DNA of 64,000 nt from Capronia americana (taxonomy: Eukaryota > Ascomycota > Eurotiomycetes > Chaetothyriales > Herpotrichiellaceae), in contig JADWQD010000002.1 of the NCBI GenBank assembly GCA_016110215.1, positions 1,860,001 through 1,924,000 of the forward strand, given 5' to 3'. The translations under genes and the position numbers were made by a program. Below the pieces are notes generated by a model. That model was not told the DNA's origin, did not search any database, and saw nothing but the letters and a program-made list of their open reading frames with translations. This document shows positions 20,355 to 28,609 of this stretch, one piece after another; positions within the stretch are counted from its first letter, which is position 1; each line of letters begins with the position of its first letter.

Positions 20355-20662
20355 ATTTGATCACGCGGATCGGCGCGACAATAGATTTTCCGACACCCGG
20401 CTTCGTCGAGGTTCCCCACAAGTGGGAATGTCGACTCCAGAATAATCTCGAGTTGCGACGACTTTCTGCCACCCTGGTCTGCGTCCCCCTTGTCGTCCGG
20501 AGTGACAGCTTTATCATTCAACTTTCCTTTCACACACTATAGTTCTCCGCAATATTATATGAGCCCACTCTAACCTCTCAGACGGTCTCGGTCTCCCGTC
20601 CTGCGCTTTCGGTTCATCTCCTACGGTCCACTCGAGGCTTCCCTGAAGCCAACAATATCACC

Positions 20663-23600
20663 ATGGCGACAGCATCCATTGACGCTACTGCCGATGCTGG
20701 CTCCAGCACTACCAAGACCCCCGCCCAGCTGATGCAGGAACAGCATGAGGCTGCCGAGGCACACCGCCGCAGCGTGACGGTCGAAGATGTTGTCGACGAA
20801 GACGACATCCAACACCCTCCTCCGCCCCATAAACATGTGGAAGAGGCGGACACATCCAAGGCTGAAGGCGGCGGCAACGCTCCACTGTCGGAGAAAGCTG
20901 CAGGCAAGCAAAAGGCGTCCGACAAACCCCCTGTCCTCGACACGCAGTCTGAGGAGGCTTTCCCAGCTTTGGGAGCTGGCACGAAACCCGCCGCGGCTCC
21001 CTCGGCGCGACCCATCTCGTACGCCAATCTCTCTGCGAAAGCTGCTGGTGCCAACGGCTCCCCTGCTTTGGGATCTCGTCCAACCTCTTCCGGTGCTCCC
21101 ACCCCGTCCTCGACCTCTGGTGCTCGAACTCCCGTCACCGCCCCTGCAGCTCGTGCCGGAGTCCTACTCCCTGGCAGAGCCCGAGATTCATTTGAGATCG
21201 ACAACGCTGATCTCGACAAGACAAAGTCCCTTCCCCGCGTCTTTGCCGATGTCAAGAAGAAGTTCAACGTCACGGTCACGACGAAATCGGCCAACTTCGG
21301 CAGAGGTACCGAATTCATCGCTGAAGGTCCAAAGAACCGTGTCACCGAAGCGTTGATGTATGTTTCCAAGGAGCTCACACTGGAGAAACAAGTCAGGTTG
21401 GAGATTCCATCTACTGTTTCAGCTCAGGTCATCGGAAGAGGCGGCGCAAACATCAAGAAACTCGAGACCCAGTTCAACGTCCGCATTCGCATCGATCGCG
21501 ACACAAAGCCGGTCACCAGCCCGGAAGATGTCAAGACTGATGTGGTGGAGATCCGGGGCAATGCTGCTCAGGTCCGTCAAGTCTATGAGCAGATCTCCAA
21601 CCAGGTCAAGTCCCTGCAACCAAAGGTCGACCTCCCGGTTCGCGGAATCCCTCCCGAGTTCTATCCCTTCATCGCCGGACGCCACGCCGATCGCCTGCAA
21701 CAGCTCGAGCGCGAGCGCGACCTTCGCATCAACGTGCCTCAATATCACACCTGGCAGCAGCAACCTCCGCCACGACCCGCCCAAGCTGGTCAGCCTCCTG
21801 TTTTCGTCCCCCACGGAGACAACCACATTGTAATATCGGGGGAGCAAGCTGCCGCATTGGAGGCTCGACTGCAGATCGAGCAATTGGCTGAAGAGTTGCA
21901 GAAGGAGCTTTTGCTTGAAGAGCTGGTCGGCGAACAGATTTTGCATCCATACATCGTGGGTGAGCGTGGAATGAATCCTCTGGAATTCTTGGAGCAGACG
22001 GGTTGCGCCGTCGTTTTGCCCCCTTCTCATCATGAGACCGAGGACTACCACATCATCGGCCCCAGAGAGCAGCTCGAAGCAGGTCGGAATCTTGCTGAAC
22101 AGTTGATGTCTCAAAAATACAACCGTGCCGTCGACTTACAGAAGCACTTCAATGACGCACCTCAAGGTCCTGAACGCCATTCAAGAGCACTTGCCCAGTA
22201 TCTGCAACAGAAAGCCATCGAGCGAGAGTTCATGAACTCACATGGCGCTGAGATCATTTTCCCCCAAGGCAATAGCGCTTCTTCCAGCTGGAATGTCATC
22301 ACCAACGACCAAAAGAACGCGGTCTCTGCGGGTAATGAGCTCCGAAAGATCGCTCAAGCCTTTCCTTCTTCGAGAATTGGGCTTGTCGAAGTTGATCCCT
22401 TCTTCCATCCTCACCTCGAACGCATGCACTCATCGAACCTGAAGGAGAATCTAGGCGTCCATTTGATTGTGCCAGAGGATGGCTCCGAGCCGGTTATTCT
22501 TGTTTATGAAGGTCCCTCGCAGGGTGAAAACTTCTCCATTCCTCGGACCAAACCCAGCCAGGACGACATCGTCGCCTTTGAGAAGGCCCTCCAGGAGGCA
22601 CAAGCCGCGCTCCTCAGCAACATTCCTCACCAGGGCATTTCTGTCCAGGACATTCACGTCCCCAAGAAATTCCAGGACAAAGTCAAGCGATTCGTCAGCA
22701 ATGAGCCGAGACCAACCCCTCCGCAAGCTTTCCCCGTGCAAGTGGACTTTGGTGGTGCCAGGGGTGGTCCGAGACAATCGAACGGAGTCTCCCGCGGGTC
22801 TCCTTCGGAAAGAGTCTACCTCAGGGGTCCAAGCGAGGCCGATATTGCAGAACTGCGTCGAAAAATCGAAGAGTTCTTGCAAGAAGCGGAGCAGGATGAA
22901 AAGGAACGTGGATACACCACAAGCTTTGCATTCCCTGCGCAGTACAATAAGAATCTCATTGGAAAGCAAGGAGCGAACATCAAGGCTCTGCGCGAAAAGC
23001 ACGACGTCGAGATTGACACCCGGGAAGACGGCAAAATCACCATCAAAGGACCACAAAAGAAGGCCGAGGCGTGCAAAGCCGAGATTCAACGACTGGCGAA
23101 ACAATGGGAGGACGAGGTCAACTTCGCGATCAAGATTGATCCCAAGTACCACGGCATGCTCGTGGGCAGGAACGGAGAGAACCTGCAGAAGATCCAGAAC
23201 AAGGTTGACAACGCCGTGCGGATTGATTTCCCGAAGGCGGCAAAGATCAGTGACGACGCCTCTGTCGCTGACACCGCTAGCGAGGCTGGCGCTGGCAGAG
23301 GTCAGCCACATGACGAGGTTAGGATCAGAGGCCCTCGAGCCAAGGCCGAAAAGGTCCGCGATGAATTATTGAGTCTCCACCAATACCTTGTTGACAACTC
23401 TCACACTGCGAATGTCTCCGTTGCGCAAGGCCAGATTGCTTCCCTGATCGGCAGACGCGGCCAGGAGATGGAGAAGCTCCGAGCCGATACCGGTGCTCAG
23501 ATCGATATTCCCAAAGCCGACGGCTCTGATCGCGTAACGATTCAGATCAAAGGTACTAAGCAGCAAGTCGAGAAAGCCCGACAAGAGCTACAGAAGCGAT

Positions 23601-24739
23601 CAAAGGCGTTTGATGACGTCGTTACGCGCATTCTGAAGGTTGACAGAAAGCACCACCGTGCCTTGATCGGATCTGGCGGTATGCTTCCCCCGTCCGGCGA
23701 TCTCGTCCATGTACTGACTTCTACAGGTGCCAACATCCAAAGCATTGTCGCAAAGGCCGGTGGTACCGGTACTAGTGCTGAGCACGTCCGATTTCCTCGT
23801 CAAGGCGAAGAGTCTGATGATCTTACCATCAAAGGCACCGCTGATGTGGTTGAAAAGATTTCGGCTGCCATCCAAGGCTTCGTAGACGAGAGAGAAAATC
23901 AGATTACCGAGACCGTTGATGTTCCTGTTGGCCAGCACCGTGAGTTGATCGGACCCAATGGAAGCATACGCAAGAAGCTGGAAGAACAGTTCGGCGTGAC
24001 GCTCAATGTCCCGCGTCAAGGAAGTGGCCAGACCGGTGTGAAGATTGCTGGTCGCGCCGAGAATGTCTCGAAAGCCAAGGAGCACATCCAAGGACTGGCC
24101 TCGAAACCCACAGGCGAGACAATTATGATTCCTCGGGCCCTGCACCACACTCTGTCTCGCAATGGCGCTCTATTCCGGGAGCTGTCTCGGGATGGCATCC
24201 GCGTTGATCACAACGGACAGAAGCCGCCGCCGAAACCTGCCACAAACCGTGGCCCACGGGCACGGACGACAAACGGCGATATGCCTCTCATTACCGATCA
24301 ACCTGGGGACGAGCAGTCGTACTCGTGGGACATTGTCTCTAACCAGGATGAGTTGAACGACGATGCGGGCGAGATTCCTTGGGTCATCTTGGGCGGAAAA
24401 GATGCCTCAGGCGACGCCGTTGCCAAGACTAAAGAGAAGATCCAGTCAATGCTCGAGAAAGCTTCCGAACCTCAACATACGGGCTACTTGATTCTTCCTG
24501 ATCCACGACTACACCGCCACATCATCGGGCAGGGTGGTTCCACCATCAACGCCATCCGTCGACAGTCAGGATGCGACATTCAGGTTCCGAATCGAAACTC
24601 GGGAAAGGGTGATGAAGGGGAGGCCATCACCATCGTCGGCCAGAAAGAGGGCGTTTTGTCCGCTCGTGAGCTGATTTTGGAGGCCATCAAGAATGCTAAT
24701 TCGGGTCGAGACTCGCCAAGGGGTGGTGGCCGTGCTTAG
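20663..24739 (+). CDS. SCP160: Multi-KH-domain RNA-binding protein (Scp160/vigilin)
   Basis: The frame is open for 1358 codons, but bases 23679-23726 look like a 48-nt intron (GTATGC, TACTGAC branch, TCTACAG). Splicing gives 1342 residues and restores the KH loop IGSGGANIQSIV. At least seven clear KH GXXG loops are visible: IGRGGANIKKL near 257, IGKQGANIKAL near 766, VGRNGENLQKI, IGRRGQEMEKL, IGSGGANIQSI, IGPNGSIRKKL and IGQGGSTINAI near the end. Divergent KH copies lie between. A low-complexity N-terminus precedes them. Scp160/vigilin binds polysomes and many mRNAs at the ER and is linked to translation and chromosome stability. The ATG at 20663 is in an ideal CACCATGG context. Confidence 0.94.
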   Translation: MATASIDATADAGSSTTKTPAQLMQEQHEAAEAHRRSVTVEDVVDEDDIQHPPPPHKHVEEADTSKAEGGGNAPLSEKAAGKQKASDKPPVLDTQSEEAFPALGAGTKPAAAPSARPISYANLSAKAAGANGSPALGSRPTSSGAPTPSSTSGARTPVTAPAARAGVLLPGRARDSFEIDNADLDKTKSLPRVFADVKKKFNVTVTTKSANFGRGTEFIAEGPKNRVTEALMYVSKELTLEKQVRLEIPSTVSAQVIGRGGANIKKLETQFNVRIRIDRDTKPVTSPEDVKTDVVEIRGNAAQVRQVYEQISNQVKSLQPKVDLPVRGIPPEFYPFIAGRHADRLQQLERERDLRINVPQYHTWQQQPPPRPAQAGQPPVFVPHGDNHIVISGEQAAALEARLQIEQLAEELQKELLLEELVGEQILHPYIVGERGMNPLEFLEQTGCAVVLPPSHHETEDYHIIGPREQLEAGRNLAEQLMSQKYNRAVDLQKHFNDAPQGPERHSRALAQYLQQKAIEREFMNSHGAEIIFPQGNSASSSWNVITNDQKNAVSAGNELRKIAQAFPSSRIGLVEVDPFFHPHLERMHSSNLKENLGVHLIVPEDGSEPVILVYEGPSQGENFSIPRTKPSQDDIVAFEKALQEAQAALLSNIPHQGISVQDIHVPKKFQDKVKRFVSNEPRPTPPQAFPVQVDFGGARGGPRQSNGVSRGSPSERVYLRGPSEADIAELRRKIEEFLQEAEQDEKERGYTTSFAFPAQYNKNLIGKQGANIKALREKHDVEIDTREDGKITIKGPQKKAEACKAEIQRLAKQWEDEVNFAIKIDPKYHGMLVGRNGENLQKIQNKVDNAVRIDFPKAAKISDDASVADTASEAGAGRGQPHDEVRIRGPRAKAEKVRDELLSLHQYLVDNSHTANVSVAQGQIASLIGRRGQEMEKLRADTGAQIDIPKADGSDRVTIQIKGTKQQVEKARQELQKRSKAFDDVVTRILKVDRKHHRALIGSGGMLPPSGDLVHVLTSTGANIQSIVAKAGGTGTSAEHVRFPRQGEESDDLTIKGTADVVEKISAAIQGFVDERENQITETVDVPVGQHRELIGPNGSIRKKLEEQFGVTLNVPRQGSGQTGVKIAGRAENVSKAKEHIQGLASKPTGETIMIPRALHHTLSRNGALFRELSRDGIRVDHNGQKPPPKPATNRGPRARTTNGDMPLITDQPGDEQSYSWDIVSNQDELNDDAGEIPWVILGGKDASGDAVAKTKEKIQSMLEKASEPQHTGYLILPDPRLHRHIIGQGGSTINAIRRQSGCDIQVPNRNSGKGDEGEAITIVGQKEGVLSARELILEAIKNANSGRDSPRGGGRA

Positions 24740-25398
24740 GGGGCGCGGAACGCGGCCTCTGGCTGGAACTCTCGCCCCGGGGAGGGCCACGCTGGATGGT
24801 AAAAAAATCGCGAAGCATCGTGTACAAAATACAGATCAAAAGCCTAAAAGCGAAGGTGGAGAAAAGTGAATTCCGATCCTCTCAAGCTAGAATCTCCTAA
24901 TCAAACGTTGATATTATTAGAGCAATCTTAGCTTGTTAAGTAAGTTTCCGCAGCTTCTTGACTTGGAATGTGTGGTCCCGCGAAGGAGAGAGGTAATAAC
25001 GGAGGACTACTGAATAGATAGCTGTAAGGAGAGAAGGGGTCGAGCACGACCAACAGTTATATTCGTCTATGCACGGCAGGAGAGACAAGCCTGTATGCTC
25101 TTCCTCCTTGCTAATACTTTCAGAGGGAACTCGAATATAACTGTCGGTCGTGCTCGACCCCTTCTCACTTTACTCCGTAAAAATAATAATTGGGATATTA
25201 TAAATTATGTGCGCGTAAAGAAAGCAGGGCTTTTGTAAACAATTAAGCACATCCGTCCATGCATGATAATCCCTTATTTCGACGAACTACCCTTCCCTTC
25301 GTGCAATTGCTTGAACTATTTCCAGGCCGACGGCGGATTGGGAGGAGGGAGGAGCTCGGGATTGAAGGATGGGGGAACTCGGGATTGGTTCCGGCGCT
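24740..25398. other. Convergent 3' region containing an inverted repeat
   Basis: The 3' flanks of SCP160 and the PIR-like gene. AT-rich runs lie near 24800-24950 and 25180-25250. It holds the inverted repeat at 25031-25166. No gene is seen. Confidence 0.6.
25031..25166. repeat. Inverted repeat, 35-bp arms with 66-bp spacer
   Basis: The left arm, 25031-25065, starts GAGAAGGGGTCGAGCACGAC and ends in TTATATTCG. The right arm, 25132-25166, is its reverse complement with one mismatch (a G in place of A, which can still wobble-pair in RNA). Each arm also holds a small internal hairpin, GGTCG-AGCA-CGACC. I see no open frame inside and no obvious target-site duplication outside. It could be a miniature inverted-repeat element, a solo remnant, or a transcribed hairpin in the shared 3' region of two convergent genes. 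Confidence 0.85.
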
Positions 25399-26926
25399 TC
25401 AAAGCAGAGCAACGAGGCCGGCGATACCGGCAACTGCTGCTAGACTGCCAGCGAACTCAGGTCGGTGAGCAGCGCCAGTGAACGCCGCGGGCGCGACTGA
25501 GGTGGTAGCGGCAGGGGCGACGCCGGTGGGAGCCTGGGGCTGTCCATCGGAGATCTGGGTAACCGGGGCACCGGTGGGAGCCTGAGGCTGTCCGTCGGAG
25601 ATCTGGGTAACCGGGGCACCGGTAGGGGCCTGAGGCTGTCCATCTGAAATTTGGGTGACCGGAGCACCGGTAGGGGCCTGAGGCTGACCGTCTGAGATCT
25701 GGGTAACCGGGGCACCGGTGGGAGCCTGAGGCTGTCCATCGGAAATCTGGGTAACCGGAGCACCGGTAGGGGCCTGTGGCTGTCCGTCCGAGATCTGTGT
25801 AACCGGGGCACCGGTAGGGGCTTGAGGCTGTCCGTCTGAAATTTGGGTGACCGGAGCACCGGTAGGGGCTTGAGGCTGTCCATCCGAAATTTGGGTGACC
25901 GGAGCACCGGTAGGGGCTTGAGGCTGACCGTCCGAGATCTGCGTGACTGGGGCACCGGTAGGAGCTTGGGGTTGACCGTCGGAGATCTGAGAGACTGGCG
26001 CGCCGGTAGGAGCTTGGGGTTGACCGTCTGAGATCTGAGAGACTGGCGCACCGGTAGGGGCTTGGGGCTGCCCGTCCGAGATCTGAGAGACGGGAGCGCC
26101 AGTGGGAGCTTGAGGCTGACCGTCTGAGATCTGAGTGACAGGTGTACCAGTGGGAGCCTGGATCTGACCGTCGCTTATCTGTGAGGCGGGGGCGCCGGTG
26201 GGTGCTTGTGGTCTACAGATTAAATGATTTGTTAGCAAAAAATGTGAGACGACTTGCAGCTGGTGCGAGAGCTAGGGAAACAGTAATGAGGTCCAGCGTC
26301 CACTTACTGTCCGTCTGTGAGCTGAGATACAACAGAAGTCACGGCCGGTTGACCATCACTCATTTGGCTTATTGTGGGGGCGACCGTGGTCGTAGCCGGG
26401 GTCGAGGACGTCAGGGCGTAAAGATAGATTGGGACACAGTGAGGCGCCCAGTTTCGGTCATAGAGGTTGTAGAAGTCTCCGCTCAGACACTGCCACCAGA
26501 TAGCCGAGCCACCCAGGGCAAGGCTGTAGTTCGAGCAGACAGAGAAGCCGCTGGTGTAAATGGCGCCTGCCTGGGGAGGGTCGTCGAACTGGAATTGGTA
26601 GTTGGCGGCGATGTATCCCGTTCGACCAGCCTGGTCCAGCAGGACGGAATCGGTCAGAGTGAGGGTTAGGATGCCGGCTTGTTGTCGCTAGGTCTTGTCA
26701 GTCCTTCTGCTGGCCACCATCAACGACAGCCTTGTCTTACCTCTTCGAGGTCTCGCTTCGCTGTGGAGGATACATTGACGACTGTGATTCCGAAGGTGCC
26801 GCTGAACGAGGGCGAGCAACCTTCGGGAGCAGGTGAGGATGGAGCGATCTGGGTGGTCACTCCTTGAGGCATGGGCGTGGCAAGGGCCGTGGCGGCCAAC
26901 GCCGCGAGCAGAGCGAATGTGTGCAT
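25399..26926 (-). CDS. GPI-type cell-wall protein with 4-Cys domain and PIR-like repeats
   Basis: Three exons (26926-26741, 26687-26308, 26212-25399) give 459 residues. The introns of 53 and 95 nt have CTGAC and GCTAAC branch sites. The order is: a signal peptide (MHTFALLAALAATALATP); a four-cysteine domain (Cys37, then GFSVC, WWQC and APHC) with the GRTGYIAANYQFQFDDPPQ block known from PIR cell-wall proteins; two degenerate repeats; fourteen 16-residue repeats of QISDGQPQAPTGAPVT type; and a hydrophobic tail (GSLAAVAGIAGLVALL) fitting a GPI signal. The QxxDGQ core is the PIR signature through which such proteins bind beta-1,3-glucan by ester links. A KR pair near 57-58 could be a Kex2-type site. 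Classical yeast PIR proteins have repeats first and cysteines last; here the order is reversed. Confidence 0.87.
25540..26211 (-). repeat. 48-bp coding minisatellite, 14 units
   Basis: Fourteen head-to-tail 48-bp units fill exon 3 of the PIR-like gene. Differences between units are mainly third-position changes, so the protein repeat is much better conserved than the DNA. Units at the 5' end of the gene use SQ in place of TQ in three consecutive copies, a sign of local unit duplication. The array ends almost exactly at the splice acceptor. Confidence 0.95.
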
Positions 26927-28609
26927 ATTGGGAGGGTGTTGAATATTGCTTTGTTGCCAACACAAATCCCAATCTAGTCTTTCAACGAAGGAAGGTAGAC
27001 GCCCGAACGAAGGACAGCGATCTTACCAAAGGTTCTGAGACACCAACTTGTCGAGGGAGGAAATATCTCAAGTGGAAAAAATGCAGTCGGCCCATATTTG
27101 AATGTGCTCGAGAGCTCTCATGAGCTCCTCGGACCGACGAACGGAGCAGCGAGATGTAGTGACAGTGAGAGCTCCAGAAGCTCCAAACGAGTGCCTTAGT
27201 GTCGTCTGGCCCGTCGAATTGAAGCCGTCTTTCTGTGGGAATGGTGTTCCGGGAAAGCGAACGACTGGATGACACTTCACTGTTAGTTGAAGGTCTTGCA
27301 TGCATGATGCCTCGACGTCCCACACATCAGGACACATCAGATATAGAGCTCAGTGGATTGCAGTGGTGTGCGAATCATAGTACCCCGCTCGTGCAGCAGC
27401 GAAGCAACATCTCATGAATAAAGCTCCTGATGGTGTCCAATGGGAACGAGGTCCTTTAGGCGAACCGCCTGAGAAGAGTATGGGGTGACGACCCGTCCGG
27501 ACCACTGCCAACCCGATCCGCTGGCGTCGACATGACATTTTGACGTGATCTTCGAACGTAAGGGCTCAACAGAGGGGCACCACGATATTTTGGATTTTGA
27601 CCAGCCCTCTACCCAGTACTGTCAGACTCGCCGGCCAGGGTTCGAAGCTGCTCCAGAGTTAACGAGCCAGCCGACATGTGTATGGCGTCGATGTGGAGCA
27701 CGTAGCGATCCATCGTACGAGTCGTTCGGTTGTTTTCGGCAGGATCCATACGTTGCTGCTGTTCGCCGGATGAGACGCTTCTCCCCGCAGACACATTGGA
27801 ACATGGTGACGTCCAGAGTCAAAAATGATGAAGTAGAGGATTCTGCAAGCAGCATTAGCCGATAGCACTAATGCGTCGTCAGCTGCTGGGGTGAATAGCG
27901 AAGGAGGCGGAGGATACCTACTATGGATGTGAACGTGATCGAAGTGGAAAGGCCGTCAAGCGTAGTGTGAAAAAACGACGCCGAGTTGGAGAAGCGCCAG
28001 GCGGGCAGTCGAATCGACGTGGTGGAAGCTGGAGCTCGTATTCAAGGTTTTGCCTGCACAGACCGCGCTGGCCTATCTTTTCCGCACTCAGGCATTTACA
28101 CAATGTAATGGCGTGCATACGAGTAGACGCTTCTTGAGGCTTCCCGGGACAGGACTCGAAAGGTGGTGCAGTGGGTGCGTGGTGGGTGCGGCCATGTGAG
28201 ACATGCAGCCAAATGTCAGTTGGGCCGCTGCAATCTTTGCGTCATCGTTTGGGGAAACTCGAAGCAGCCGCCTCCAGCCCCTCCGGTTGACGGGATAGAC
28301 AGGAATCATGTGAGGCCTCGGGTGCTTTGAGGTGGCGATCTACTGGCCTAGGCTGCAGGAGAAGGATCGTTGGGCAATGTGAGTACAAGATCGCCATCGG
28401 ACTCGCATCGCATGCATCTGGGTTCACAGCTTCGTGTATCCCAGATGCAAGGAGATGCCGAGAGTTACCGCACCGCACCCATAACTGCATGACGGGCCAT
28501 CTTGTCACCGTAACGTGTCTCCAAATCCCCGGGTGCTTAGTACGCCTGTAGACGAGTAGAAATGAAGGACATTCACTGTCCATACAATTATGTACCACTG
28601 CCCACTTAT
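26927..28609. other. 1.7-kb intergenic region, no convincing gene
   Basis: This is the promoter of the PIR-like gene and the 3' flank of DHR2. Several frames of 60-130 codons exist on both strands, but none has a domain, a good start context or plausible splicing. I see nothing I can support. Confidence 0.5.

Larger units (their letters stand above)
20163..20662. other. P450/SCP160 intergenic region
   Basis: Plus-strand tandem spacer with a direct repeat (20189-20212 and 20252-20274), a TATAAAG at 20280-20286 followed by a CT tract, a CACGTG pair (20335-20354) and a tiny upstream frame (ATG at 20559, stop after four codons). No gene is seen. Confidence 0.6.

Noticed and set aside
22451..23311. 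286-codon antisense frame inside SCP160
   Set aside because: Mirror of the KH-coding strand; no start context or domain of its own.
25399..26238. Repeat frame of the PIR-like gene as a stand-alone protein
   Set aside because: Without the two upstream exons it lacks a signal peptide and starts inside an intron; the spliced model explains all parts.
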